The position numbers were made by a program, and so were the translations under genes. A DNA stretch of 64,000 nt from Cunninghamella blakesleeana (lineage: Eukaryota > Mucoromycota > Mucoromycetes > Mucorales > Cunninghamellaceae): assembly GCA_017871115.1 (NCBI GenBank), contig JAFCIZ010000001.1, positions 4,445,501 to 4,509,500 of the forward strand, given 5' to 3'. Shown here piece after piece: positions 1 to 11,683 of the stretch. The notes beneath the pieces were generated by a model. The model was not told the origin of the DNA and did no database searches. It worked only from the letters and a program-made list of their open reading frames with translations. Positions within the stretch are counted from its first letter, which is position 1; each line of letters opens with the position of its first letter.

Positions 1-376
1 CAAATAAGGCAGGTAAAAATCAATAGCTACAAATGATGGCATTAATTTTTCTGCAATGGCTAATGACGCGTCAAGTTGTTGAATAGCTGCTGTTGAGGGT
101 GTATAAGCAATTGTTGATGGTGGCGGAGGCATGTCTTTATATTCCCATAATCCAGTTGTATCTAATAATCATAAAATAATAAACGTAATAGTATATATAT
201 ATATATATAATTCGTTAATAATAAATCCATGTTGAATTATTTTTATTATTTATTTTTATTAGTCTAATCATTTATGTTTTTACCATTTCGAGTTGCCAAT
301 CTAAATGGATGCCAGTGTCTATCAACATGCATGATCATCACTTTTTCTTTGTAAGCTTTATGTAATGAATAAAATC

Positions 377-407
<31 letters not shown>

Positions 408-465
408 AAATAAAATAAAATAATAAAAAATAGAAAATGAATTAATAATAATAATAATAATAGTA

Positions 466-497
<32 letters not shown>

Positions 498-1317
498 TAA
501 ATAAATAAGTATATACCTGATAGGAACACGTGCACCGTCGGGTAAAGTATTCATAGCATCAATGAAAGCATTTAAATCAGGAGTAGGAATGTTATTTACA
601 CTTGTAATAATTGATTTCCGCCAAGTACTTGCACTAGCCAACATATGACCAGATGTAGCCACATAAACACCACCAACAGGTTGGGAATAGCTTTTAGCCA
701 ATTGATAAGATAAATCATGTACGATACCACCACCAATTTCAACAAAGGATGCAGGAGTAATACTATGTAAATCTTGTACTGTTACTTGTACATCTTGCAC
801 TTTTTTACCTCGACTGATAGTTAACATGATAGGTTGACCAACTTCTTCATCCATTATTTCAAATAATGCAATAAAATGAGGAACTAATTTGCCTTGACAA
901 CCGATAATAATATCACCAGGAACCAATATACCATCCGCCGGACCTTTGGGAAGGACAGTACGTACTACTAACATACCTGTTTCCTCAGGAAATTTAGCTC
1001 TTACTTTTTCTTCAATGTGTGCTTTTAAACCTAATCGACGAACTTCATTATAAGGTAAATATTCAAATTCTGTTTGTAATGTACCACGTGGAACAGGTTC
1101 GTCCTTTTGTATATAAGTTAAGGCGCGTACTATACGATCCAATGGAAGATAATAACTTGAAGAAGCTCTACTAGCACCACCTGCATTTAAAGCAACAGCA
1201 TCACCATCAATATCTAATACTGGACTACCTGATGATCCGCCACTTGTACCAGAAGCTGCTTGAAGATAGAATGTATTAAAATCGTTATATTCACCAATAC
1301 CATATTCAGGAGCACTG

Positions 1318-1348
<31 letters not shown>

Positions 1349-2434
1349 TAATGAATAAGTTGATATAAATAAATAAATAAAATAATCGTTTTATTTTATT
1401 TTATTATTACCGTCTATCCAATCTTGCAAGAGTTCCTGCTAAGATACTTAATTTTTCACCAGCATCATTTCTAAAAAAAATAAATAAAAAAGAAAAAGCA
1501 TAATTTTATTTAGTAAAAACCATGCGTCGGAGTTTATTTTATATTTATATCATTTCATTTTACCCAACAACACGAATATCTAAACCAACTTTTGCTTTCT
1601 CTGGACTTAATTTAATTTCCTCTAAATCCATAAATTTAATTTTACTGGGGTCAAACTAAAAAGAAGAAAAAGAAAAAAAAAAGAGAAAGAGAGTGAATAA
1701 TAATAATAATAATAAAAGTATAAACATATAAATAAAATGATTATTAATATAAAAGCTTACTCTCATAAAACCAAAATCATGTACAGGGTCACGATAAATA
1801 GGCAACAAATCCACTTCTTCATAATTTGTTAATACGGCTTGAGCTACAATAGGTGCAGGTGATACTACGTGGCGATTTGTTAAAATAATACCTCTTTTAG
1901 CATCTACAATAAATCCAGTAGCAGTATAAGCACCTATTTATTTAAAAAGATTATTTTTAAAAAAAGAATGGGCGTATTAATAATAGAATCTTTCCTATTT
2001 CTTCTTTCTCTTTATTTATTTTATTTTATTCTATTACCAGAGGTTTCGGTATCAAAACTTCTAACATGACTAGCTTTAATGGATATAATAGCCTTGATAG
2101 CTTTTTCAAGAGTAGGTTCCCATGTTTTAGCACGGTAAGGTACACCAGTAACCGGGTAATGACCATCTTGATAAAAGTAATTCATAGCAGGGTGTTTTCC
2201 TTGCTGAAAAGAAATATCATAAAGAGATTTAGATCTACCACGAGGTTGTCTTGCATCAGGAGGGAATTGTTCATATCGAGTAACAACATCAGCTAAACTC
2301 TTACGATGGGCTTTCAAGTTGGATCTTACGCCATCTACTTCATTAGGAGCAGGTGAATCCACTGGACCTCTTGGTAAAGGTGAATCTGTTGAACGATCTG
2401 GTGGTAAGGCTAAAGGGTGGTGAAGATCATCCAT
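1..2434 (-). CDS. NMA111: NMA111-type nuclear HtrA serine protease, N-terminal part
   Basis: The window holds the 5' part only; the gene continues past position 1. Seven exons on the minus strand: 2434-2038, 1933-1761, 1655-1564, 1470-1411, 1314-517, 375-284, 161-<1, all GT-AG and in frame. Start at [13 protein letters not shown]. The trypsin-like fold is complete: the catalytic His lies in NRHVVSP (exon 2), the Asp in VHDFGFMR (end of exon 2) and the nucleophile Ser in [10 protein letters not shown] (exon 5). A PDZ domain follows in exon 5 ([18 protein letters not shown]). NMA111 proteins of fungi are about 1,000 residues with two protease/PDZ halves; they are pro-apoptotic nuclear proteases and also act in lipid homeostasis. 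About 590 residues are visible here, so the degenerate second half should lie to the left. The family assignment is firm; the activity is inferred from the intact triad. Confidence 0.93.
1318..1347. repeat. T15A15 perfect palindrome in an NMA111 intron
   Basis: Fifteen T followed directly by fifteen A, just upstream (in gene sense) of the CAG acceptor of intron 4. One of several TnAn palindromes in the window. Confidence 0.9.
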
Positions 2435-3554
2435 TTTCTTTTCTTTTATATATATTTATATATATGTGTGTTTATTTTACTAATAGGTGATGAATTATAT
2501 AAAAAAGATTTTATTTTTAATGGTTAAAATAAAAAAAAAAATAGGAGATGAGAGATATTTACAGAAAATAAAAAATAAATAAGGTAGAAGAAAAAAAAAA
2601 AGCGAAAGAAAAGAAAGGAAAAAAAAAAGAAAGAGGAAAGAAAAAAAAATAAAATCCTTGCTTTATGAATTTTTTTTTACTAGTGAAACTTTAGTCCGTG
2701 TTTCACCTTACTATATTAATTTTTTATGCATAAACGTTCCCTTACCTTTATTTTTAAAAAAAAGATAAAAAATAAGAAATCGTACACCATTAATTCTTCA
2801 ATAAATGAATATATTTATTATTCATTTTTTATATATTTTATATAACTTTTTCTTTTCTTTTAATTTTAATTTTCTATACCTAATTCATATTTTCGATAAA
2901 CTTTTATAAAGAAATATTATTGGCTTAAAAAATTAGTTCGTGTATAAAGAATTTTTTTTCACACATTTGTTTTTATTTATCTTGATATTTTTAAAGTTTA
3001 TGCCTGTTTTTTAAAAAATAACAATGATAGTAATAATAGTAATGATAATAAATCACTGAATATCAACAGTATTTACACTATCTATTCAAGGTAATATATA
3101 TGGATCTATTATTAAAAACACGTAATATAAAAAATCGGGATTGAAGCAATAATGAAACATTATTGATAAAAATATGTAAACTAAATAATATCTTGAATAA
3201 ATTTAATTAAATATAGAGATAGCAAATCATTGTAATAGAAATATTATTTTGAATTAAGATACACAATATATATATATATATATATACATATAATAATAAT
3301 AATAACAATAATAATAGTAATAAATAAAAACAATACCAAGCAAATAAAAAAATTAGGTTAAAAAAAAAAAAAAAGTATATATTTATCACAATAGAATAAA
3401 AGGATATAAAGAAAATAAGGAAATAATATAATTTTTTTTTTTTTTTAAAAAAAAAAAAAGCAACAATCTATAAATATTACTTTTTAATTATACCATATGA
3501 TAATAAAACAAAAATGAGTATAATAAGGTATCATATAAATACTTTAAACAAAAA
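2435..3554. other. Intergenic, NMA111 promoter side and methyltransferase 3' side
   Basis: No coding exon seen on either strand. The stretch is A/T runs with an A/G-rich block at 2560-2650, and holds the NMA111 promoter and the 3' region of the methyltransferase gene. It contains another TnAn palindrome (T15A13) at 3432-3459. Confidence 0.6.
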
Positions 3555-5643
3555 TTAAAGAGGTTTCTTGATCAATCGAAATATTTGTACACCAGTTTGT
3601 TGACAAAGTTGTTGATAATTATTTTTATTCATTTTTTTCCAATTATCTATACAAGGACCAAGCCAGCCATAAGCATCAAAATAATCTTGATCTCTTTTTA
3701 ATCCGCCATACCGTCTTTCCCAATATACAGGATCTATTATTTTTTCTTTTGTTGTTATATTACCATCACCATTGTCATTGTCATCATCATTTTTAATAAG
3801 CTGTAAATGAAAATGTTTACGACATAATTTAAAAAAGTAATTTTCATCATGTATATCCAATCCACGACGTTTATATCCTAAATATATTACAGTACGACCA
3901 GGGGTCGATAAGGCCGCTAAAGTACTCACCAAGACCTTAAATTTATCAGGTTGATATAATACATCTGAAGCTATAATGAGATCAATGGGTTTTTTCTTTT
4001 GTTTAATACGTTTGATATCAAATGAATTTCCCCATCGTAATGGTTCAATAGATATATCATTATTGGTTTTTATATCATTTAATTGTTGATTATGTTGGAT
4101 CAAATGTAAAGCTTCGGGTAAATCTGTCAAGGTTACTTTTGCATTAAATTTGGGGTATAAGTGTTGGTAATAAAATGCTACTAAAAGTCCAACAATGCCA
4201 GTACTATATATAAAAATCATAATAATAATGATAATAATCAAAAGAAGAGAAGTTAAAGAAAATAAAGTCAATATTCTATTCGATTGTATTTTTTTTTTTT
4301 TCCTATCCTCTCTCTTTTTCTTGCTCTTGCTCTTTTTTATTTACTTATTATTTACTATTATCTATTTGTCTATTCTATTTTTACCCAGCACTGAGATCTA
4401 ATATATGACGTCGATGGAAACAGGTAGGATGTTCAACCATTCTTCTTACTAAAATATCCGATAAAACCAAAGCTGAATCCCACATTTTTCCAGGTGTACC
4501 CAGCGTCCAACCCTCTTTTACCAAAAAATAACGATCTTGAATATTTAATTTAAAAGCGCGATACATTTCTTGATACCAAAGATCCATGATCCATAAATCA
4601 TCCTTTTGCTGCTGTTTAATATGATTTATATTACTCACATTACTACCATGTATTATTTTTTTACTATTACTGTATTTTTGCTGCTGTATCTGATGATATT
4701 GATGATGATTCATAATAGGTTGTTGATACTGATCCACGGTTTTTTTATCTTCCTCCATAATACTAAAAGGTCCTACTACAAGAGGTAGCGCATGAATAGT
4801 TTGATGTGATTCAAAAGTAGGTATGATTCGCATAAAGAATCGAGGTGAAGACGACTGTTGTTGTTGGTGGTGGTGGTTGTGATGATGTTTTTTAATGAGG
4901 TCATGTTTCTTGATTTGAAGTTTAAATTCTAATCCACCTTTGCTACATTTTTCAAAACCAGCAAACCCAGGTACTTGCATTTCTTCATCCCATTCCCAAG
5001 CATCAAATTGTAAAGCACGCCATGTTAAAGAATAGCCCTTTTCGTCTTTTTCACTAATATCTTGAATATATCTTTGTTTTCCTTTCCTTTTTTTTTTTCC
5101 ATCATCGTTGTCATTAATATTATCTTTTAATTCCAATAATTCACATGCCAAACTCATGATTGCATTTTTTGTACGCTCCTTTCCAAGAGATAAGCCAAGC
5201 TCATTCACTACTTGTAGATCCAGTCGATACCATTGTCCATCCACAATTTTAAGAGGAAATTCTTTTTGTAAAACAATTCTTAATAAGGAAGAATGATTTT
5301 GAAGGTCTTGATAAAATTCATCCTCACTAATGGATTTGATTTCTGGTTTTAACGAAGGGGAAGAAGAAGAGGTGGTTGTATAAGATAATGAAAAGGTAGA
5401 AGAGGTAGAAGAAGATGGTGAAGAAGGAACAGGTGAGGCAGAAGTAGAAGAGACAGAAGTAGAAGAGACAGAAGTAGAAGAGACAGAAGTGGTAGAAGAG
5501 TTTGAAGAAGAAGGACTAGATGGCTTGTCTAAATCTATTGTTAAGGGAGGAGGGAAAGGATAGGACGATCGTTTCAAGCGATTTTCGTTCACCTCTAGTA
5601 TATTATTAGGAGAATACGTAGTGTTAATTGCAAAAGTATTCAT
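3555..5643 (-). CDS. Putative SAM-dependent protein lysine methyltransferase (Methyltransf_16 type)
   Basis: Two exons, 5643-4385 and 4203-3555, give 635 residues. The single GT-AG intron (4204-4384) splits the SAM-binding motif I, which reads LDLSAGTGIVGLL across the junction. Motif II-like LTDLPEALHLIQHN and the ASDVLYQ and YLGYKRRG motifs follow, as in METTL21/VCPKMT/EFM-type seven-beta-strand methyltransferases. Upstream of the fold, WDSALVLSDIL matches the conserved entry helix. The N-terminal ~330 residues are unusual for the family: a Ser/Thr-rich tract (residues about 40-100) built partly from a 15-bp DNA repeat, a conserved-looking middle block (residues about 110-230), then His- and Gln-rich runs. 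Substrate unknown. Family call good; precise orthologue not assigned. Confidence 0.75.
5441..5490. repeat. 15-bp coding minisatellite
   Basis: Three exact copies and a partial fourth of GAAGTAGAAGAGACA. In the methyltransferase reading frame this encodes repeated Ser-Ser-Thr-Ser-Val units. Confidence 0.85.
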
Positions 5644-6212
5644 AGTAGTGGTAACAATGTTTCTCTTGATTTAATCGAAAGGTATATGTAGATCTATTAT
5701 GATTGTTTCTTTTTCTTTTTTTTAATATCTAGATTTTTTTTTTTATTTTTTTTTTATTTTTTTATTCTAAAGTTGGATAATTGGATTATATATACAGGTG
5801 ATTACAATAGTGCAGATATATACAAAATAGTCGTATACGATTAAAAATAAAAACAAAAAACGATAAGGAAGGAGATATATTTTTATTATGAAAAATAAAT
5901 AGAGAGAGAAAAGCGAAATAATAAAAAAAAATAGAAATTTTAAACTTAAATGTATTATCGGAATGTGAAATGCAACTATTCATTATTACAACTGAGAATG
6001 CATCATATTTATTAATGTAAATCCTACTTGTTATTATTTTTATTATTATATATATATATTTAGCTAATCAATCCAATATTTTTATGTTTACTTCATTTTT
6101 ATTTATTTTCGTATTTATACTTATTAAACAAAGCCATAATAATAAACAATAATTAATATATAAAATATTATATATTTTATATATTAATATATATAGTAAA
6201 AAAAATAGTTAT
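5644..6212. other. Intergenic between clathrin light chain 3' end and methyltransferase 5' end
   Basis: T-rich promoter side at 5700-5770, then simple AT sequence. No gene or RNA structure seen. Confidence 0.6.
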
Positions 6213-7260
6213 CTAAGCATTTACAATAGTACCTGGAGCATTATCACTTTTACGTAAATCCAACATTACTTGCTTCATTCTAGAAACATCTCTTGTATGA
6301 TGAGCTGACTTGGCATTAGATACATCAAATTCTCTTACTACACGTTCCCAAATATTGTTTGATGTAGATGCATCATCACGTTCCTTTTGATATGCTTCTT
6401 CGCGTGCTCTAAAATGAAATAAATTAGATATAGAATCAGAATCATATTATTTTAATAAGATAAAATAAAATAGTGATATACTTCTTTGTTATTATCTTTA
6501 TTACCTGTTTTCTTCAATGGATTTTTGTTTCTTTTCATTGTATTCTTCATAAAAACGATCAATATCTTCACGAGCTTTTTGAATAGTTTCTTCTTTTTTA
6601 TCTGCTGCTTCTTTATCTCTTTGTGCAATTAATTCTTCTCTCTTTTGGCGCCATTGACTATATATATATATTATTTTTTTGTAAGTCATTTTGTTTTATT
6701 ATTATTTTATTTTATCTATCCTTTTTTACATTATATTCAATATTATGAATATCCATTATATCTACTCTTTTCCGTTATTATTATTATTACTATTATTATT
6801 TTACCGAACAACTTCAGGTTCTTCATCTGGTAGCATGGCTTTGTGGAATGCCTATAAATATGATGTAAATAAAGATTATATATATATATAAAATCAATTA
6901 AAAATTATCGCTATTTATCTATTATGAATATTATTCTATGTTATATATAAATATTACTTGAGAAGTTTCTAATTCTTCAGCTTTAGGAAAATCAGTATTA
7001 AAAGAAGAAAAGTCGTTATTTGAAGGAGTTAAGGCTAAGGCATCATGTGATGATGGTGTCAAAGCAAGCTGATCAGATGAAGATGATACTTGAAGTGAAG
7101 TGTTATTGGTAGCAGTAATATCAGGGAAATCAGTTGATGAAGTGATATCAGGAGCATCCATTGAAAACAAATCAGCTTCAGCACCTAAAGCGGCTCTTTC
7201 GCGAGCAAGGAAGTCAGCTGTAGGATCAGTTGAAGAATTAAAATCACCAAAGTCAGACAT
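6213..7260 (-). CDS. Clathrin light chain
   Basis: Four exons (7260-6958, 6851-6805, 6657-6505, 6408-6213), 232 residues, all GT-AG and in frame. The acidic N-terminus starts MSDFGDFNSSTDPTADFLARE. A central heavy-chain-binding helix contains QWRQKREELIAQRDKEAADK and continues EEYNEKKQKSIEENRAREEAY. The C-terminus has NNIWERVVREFDV followed by the RDVSRMKQVMLDLR block typical of fungal light chains. The protein binds clathrin heavy chain hubs and regulates triskelion assembly on vesicles. It is transcribed divergently from the HAUS4-like gene across a 350-bp gap, which carries one copy of the CGGAATTTAAA promoter element in sense with this gene. Confidence 0.92.
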
Positions 7261-7610
7261 ATTATTATTGTTTATTTTGTTTTATTTTATATTATTAATT
7301 CTTTAAAAGATATATGTATAATAATATAGTAATAAAAAAATGAATTTATAAAAAATTACAATGGAAAGGAAAAGAAAAAGAGAAGGAAAAAAAAATATGA
7401 GCCAAGACAGATTTTTTTAAAAATACTACGCTATAAAAATTTTAAATTCCGTTTTTTTAATTCAAATCTTTTGTTGCCTTTATTTTCACGCTCCTCCTTC
7501 TTATTATATATATATATGTATATATATGTATATATATAATACATATAATAGCAATAATATATGTTATTAAATATTTGTTAATACTGCAATAGTAATGATA
7601 TATTAATAGA
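7261..7610. other. Divergent promoter, clathrin light chain / HAUS4-like
   Basis: 350 bp between two divergent start codons. It holds a CGGAATTTAAA element at 7441-7451 and (TA)-rich tracts at 7505-7560. No coding sequence. Confidence 0.6.
7441..7451 (-). promoter_or_regulatory. CGGAATTTAAA promoter element (copy 1)
   Basis: Reads CGGAATTTAAA on the minus strand, 181 nt upstream of the clathrin light chain ATG. The same 11-mer recurs at three other promoters in the window and variants at two more, always sense to the downstream gene. Confidence 0.55.
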
Positions 7611-8850
7611 ATGTTGAAAGAAAAATGGATTTCTCAATTTTTAAGATCAGAGCTAATAACTCTATTTACTGATTCCACTACTAATTTATCTGAAGAGGTA
7701 AAGCATCCAAAGATTTTATTTTTACTTTGTATATAAATAAATAAATACAAATATTAAAAAATAAATGAAAGAAAATATGATTATTTATATAGTTACTATT
7801 TTTGTTATTATTTTAAATAGCAAAAACAACAAATATTAGCCTATTGTAATCCATATTCGACCTCAACAATTCAAATCGATGAGGTAATTTAAATAAATAC
7901 ATTAAAAGAAAAAAACAAGATTTGTATTGAAAGATAAAAACTTTTTTTTTGGTATATTTTTATTTTTTAAAAAAAGAAAAATAAAAAAATAATAATAGAA
8001 TATATAGATAAAAGTATTCAAAAAAAGTATATTAACGTTGTCAACTTGGTATCTCAATATCAGCCACATCTACAAGGAAAGAATATAAAGCAACAAGAAG
8101 CAGACTTGTTAGTAGAATCAGTCAAGCAACTGTGTAACAAAATTCAAAAAACAGACATCAATCTTATTCATCAAAAATTAGCATTATCTAAACAAGTAAC
8201 CGATTTTGTTAAAGTAAAAAAAAAATTAAAAACTTTTTTAATTATGATTTATAAAATGGTATTGATTTAAATTAATTTTGCAATTATTAAAAATTAGATA
8301 ATACTCGAAACATTAGATGTGTTTTGGTTAATCATTCAAGAATTTAAACTTGATTTTGAAAAAAAAAAGAATCAAACAATGGATACCTATCTTAGCCATT
8401 TAGTTGATAGTGTTTTGCTTCGTATTCGGTAATATAACGATATAGAATAAAGTTTATAATAAGTAAAATTAAAAAAAATGGTGATATAGTGTGATTAATG
8501 CATATATATCATTTTGATTCTTTATTAGAATATTACATTTAACTATATTATCTGAAACCTATGGTCAAGGGTTAACTGCTTCTCTAGAATCATTAAAGTA
8601 AGTATAATAATAAAAGTAATATGTATTTTGAAAGAATGGTTAATAATTTTTTTTATAAATATATATTTATAGGAAGATGTTAAATGAACGATTGGAACTG
8701 GCTTCTAATGAACTTTCTACATCAACAAAACAACTGCATGATTATCACCACTTAGGATCTTCGTTTGAAAAACTACGCAGAACATATAACGACTTGATGA
8801 AGAATATTAAAGATACGGAAGATGATATAAAGCGCATAAAATCATTATAA
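7611..8850 (+). CDS. HAUS augmin-like complex subunit 4 homologue
   Basis: Six short exons (7611-7697, 7821-7883, 8028-8213, 8298-8428, 8529-8597, 8673-8850), 237 residues. The start MLKEKWISQFLRSEL and the following QKQQILAYCNP correspond to the TWLRSEIL and CFTLLCYYDP segments of animal HAUS4. The C-terminal half (LRIRILHLTILSETY, then QLHDYHHLGSSFEKLRRTY) matches the human LKLRMEELKILSDTY and VLNSYEVLGEEFDRLVKEY blocks in order and spacing. HAUS4 is a coiled-coil subunit of augmin, which recruits gamma-tubulin to spindle microtubules. The ~130 N-terminal residues of human HAUS4 have no counterpart, and the promoter leaves little room for them. Exon 3 uses an AAAG acceptor, chosen because it is the only one keeping frame. 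The comparison is from memory, so moderate confidence. Confidence 0.72.
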
Positions 8851-9332
8851 AAAAACAATATAAAGAAATGTATAAATTTATCATGATAATTGTTTGTTTA
8901 CTATTAATTTATATATACATATATATTCTTCGTACAATCAAATGAATGTATACGGATTAACTGTTTTGTAATTTTAGTTTAGTTAATTAATATTTTTACC
9001 ATCCATTATTGTTATTTATTCGTTCAGATGTAAATATAATAGACTTGAAAATAAATTACGAAAGAATATAAAAAGTAGTTATAATAGTAATAGTATCAAT
9101 TTATGGGGTAGCATTACAAGTAAAAAAAAAACTATATTTTTTTCAGATTATATACAACCAATACAAATAGTTAAAAGGTAAGTTGAAATAGACGATTGTG
9201 AATATGGAAATAAATAAATAAAAATTTAAAAACTTGAAAATGATCAATAGAAGATTCTAAATCCTTCTTTTACTATTTTTTTGCATTACTCTTAACTTCC
9301 TTTTTTTATTATTTTGTTTTGTTTTTTACTTT
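8851..9332. other. Convergent 3' intergenic, HAUS4-like / SNX3
   Basis: Two gene ends face each other. AT-rich, no further gene seen. Confidence 0.6.
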
Positions 9333-10185
9333 TTAATAATTATAGGTATCACGGGAGAATGCAGGGTCTTGAATAAAAGCAGCTAAAACTTTACTACCAG
9401 TTTGTAACAATGGGTGACCAGCAACACTAAAAGAATATAATAAGAATAGAGAATAAGAATGATAACGATGATTAATAATGATAAACAGATGTTTCATTAT
9501 ACCAGTGGAAATATTTATATAAATATATATTTAACTTACATTTGTAAAAATCTTTCTAGACCTTCTCGACGACTTTCAATAACTTCGTCAGTGAATCTAT
9601 TAGTAAATACTTTACCGGGTAAAGGTGGAATGGTAACTCTTGATGATTCACGTTCTAATACATCTCTAAACCATTCAAAATCACTATATCTTCGACGAAC
9701 GGATGATTGTTTCATTTTAAAAGCTGGAATATTGGTCTATATTATTGTCGTCGTTGTTGTTATTATCGATAAATAAATACGTAAATACAGATAAAGATAT
9801 ATAATAAGTATCAAGTTTATAAACAAACGTACATATTATCACCCTTTATCTATTTTCTTCTATCCTTATTTTTATTTAATTTAATTTACCTTGCAAACAA
9901 TTTCATAGTCAGTAAACATTTTTCTTCCAAAACCTTTTTATAAATATAAACATATATAAACATTATTATTATTAATAAATATTATTAAAAAAAACCATAT
10001 AGAACAACAGCTTTAATTATAATTATATATTTACCATGAGTTAAAGGATTTTTTACTTCAATTTCCAAAAAGTTTTCAGGGATGCCATATCGTTCTTCAA
10101 TAGTTTGTTCTCTTGTAATTGGGCCAGCCATACTTTGAAAGGCTTGGAAACGAGGTGTAGGTGAACCAGTAGGTGAAGATGACAT
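9333..10185 (-). CDS. Sorting nexin 3 (PX-domain protein)
   Basis: Four exons (10185-10035, 9933-9890, 9736-9540, 9426-9333), 161 residues, matching the ~160 of SNX3/Grd19. Nearly the whole protein is one PX domain: [13 protein letters not shown], then [16 protein letters not shown], the phosphoinositide-binding [16 protein letters not shown], the proline loop IPPLPGK, and [21 protein letters not shown]3 binds PtdIns3P on early endosomes and works with retromer in recycling to the Golgi. The stop used (TYNY end) lies close to an in-frame AG-rich tail; no further exon is needed because the length already fits the family. Confidence 0.92.
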
Positions 10186-10658
10186 AATTATATTTTTATA
10201 TATAAAAAGAAGAAATAAAAAAAGTTTAGAACTGAAAGGAAAAAAAAAGAATACTTTTTTTTTTTTCTCGCTACGCTTTTTTTTAAATTTTTTTCACCAA
10301 TTTTTAGCCTCAGAAAATTCTTATTTTTATTTCTTCATGTAAAAATACGTCATGAATATACTTTTTTTTATGACAACAAAAAGACGCAGATAGTTGAAAA
10401 CATCTATTTATTTCATTCAAAAATGAAATTAAATATGCATTATAATTCTTTTTTTTAAACTAAAAATAAAATAGCAAAATAAATAGTTTAAATCAAAATA
10501 TTAGTTTTTTTTATTCAATCGCTTTATACATTATTTTGAAAAAAATATGGCACTATATTACACATAATTCATAGTAGCCTTTGTTATTGTTATTATTGCT
10601 ATTATTATTTGATGTATGTATGTATTTATTACTATTGTTATAATTATTATATATACTA
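10186..10658. other. Intergenic, SNX3 promoter and NuiA-like 3' end
   Basis: T/A runs only. The SNX3 side has TCTCGCTACGC near 10265 but no CGGAATTTAAA element. Confidence 0.55.
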
Positions 10659-11210
10659 TTATGTTTGAACTAATTCACTTTGTAAACCAATTAAAGCTTT
10701 TTGATCATTTTCTTTTACCAAACCCAAAATCAAAACAAGAATAGTTGTTGAACCCACCAAATAAACTTTGGCATCATTTCCTAATATGGATTTACATTGT
10801 TGATATAATTGACAATATCGATCAGCTTGTTGATAAGGATCATCTTGTTTATCCATCATTGGATCAAAAAATGCATTTAATGATTTTATTTTAAAAGGTT
10901 CGTTTATTTGCTCTTTATCAACAAGTCCAATTGATATTAATTCATCAAGAGTATTGGGTAACTCGTCATCGTCACTTTTTGTTAAAGAAGTCCAAGGTTT
11001 TTGAATACTTTGCCAAGAAGCATCGGTTTCTGAAATAAGATAAAGATCCTTACAACTATCAAGTAATTCCTTTCCTGCTTTTTCTGCCGTTTTAAATACT
11101 GGTTCACTATTAGCCTTTGTTACTGTTTTTTCTTCTTTTTGCTGTTGCTGAGGTGGAGGAGGATTGATATATGGATTGTTTAACATAGAAAGATAACTAT
11201 TGTCTGCCAT
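10659..11210 (-). CDS. Nuclease A inhibitor (NuiA)-fold protein
   Basis: Intronless, 183 residues from MADNSYLSML. A longer in-frame start at 11306 would add 32 basic residues; the inner start is preferred because it begins the conserved part. After a proline/glutamine linker, the domain runs KELLDSCKDLYLISETDASW ... NEPFKIKSLNAFFDP ... AKVYLVGSTTILVLILG ... GLQSELVQT. This follows the order and spacing of cyanobacterial NuiA (LLFMSESEYPF ... APFKVVDIDSFF ... PQVYRLGEVELDVYVIG ... ISTKVVET). NuiA of Anabaena inhibits the non-specific nuclease NucA. Whether the fungal protein inhibits a nuclease is unknown. It is one of only three uninterrupted genes here, with polyubiquitin and the small unknown gene at 52250-52849. 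Confidence 0.7.
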   Translation of the reverse strand: MADNSYLSMLNNPYINPPPPQQQQKEEKTVTKANSEPVFKTAEKAGKELLDSCKDLYLISETDASWQSIQKPWTSLTKSDDDELPNTLDELISIGLVDKEQINEPFKIKSLNAFFDPMMDKQDDPYQQADRYCQLYQQCKSILGNDAKVYLVGSTTILVLILGLVKENDQKALIGLQSELVQT

Positions 11211-11306
11211 TTTTATTGTTGCTAATCTATTATTTTTTAATTTTAAAAAATAATGGTTGAGAATATTAGTTATAATTCTTCGTTTATTTAAAATAACATA
11301 TCTCAT

Positions 11307-11683
11307 ATTATTGCTATTATTATAATTACTTTATATTATTCTACTGATTTTTTTATAAAAAAAAAAAAGGAAGAAAAAAAGAAAAAAAGAGGAAGGTAAT
11401 GTTAATCCTGAAACATTTTTTTAAATAAAAAAAATCAGCCGGACCTTCAAAAAAAATAAAAATCGTTTAAATTTAAATTAATCACTATTATGGCAGAATA
11501 AAAAAAAGAAATGCAAGGTTGAAAGAGTTTATTATTATTACTGGCGTTCCAAACAAACAAACAAATTATAAACATATATATAAATCTAAACGAGAATCAA
11601 TACAAAGAGAAAAAAAAAAATGAAATAAAGAATTTATTTAAACGCTAAAATTAAAAAAATGATTATTATTTTTTTTGATCAAT
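11307..11683. other. Intergenic, NuiA-like promoter and RPL17 3' end
   Basis: About 375 bp of A/T-rich sequence. TTTAAATTTAAATT at 11466-11479 resembles the promoter element but lacks the CGG core. Confidence 0.5.

Noticed and set aside
3207..3389. Hydrophobic open frame rich in Leu/Phe/Tyr
   Set aside because: Translation of A/T repeats; no splice context, no balanced composition. The same holds for similar frames at 25103, 36078, 38537, 43478 and 55757.
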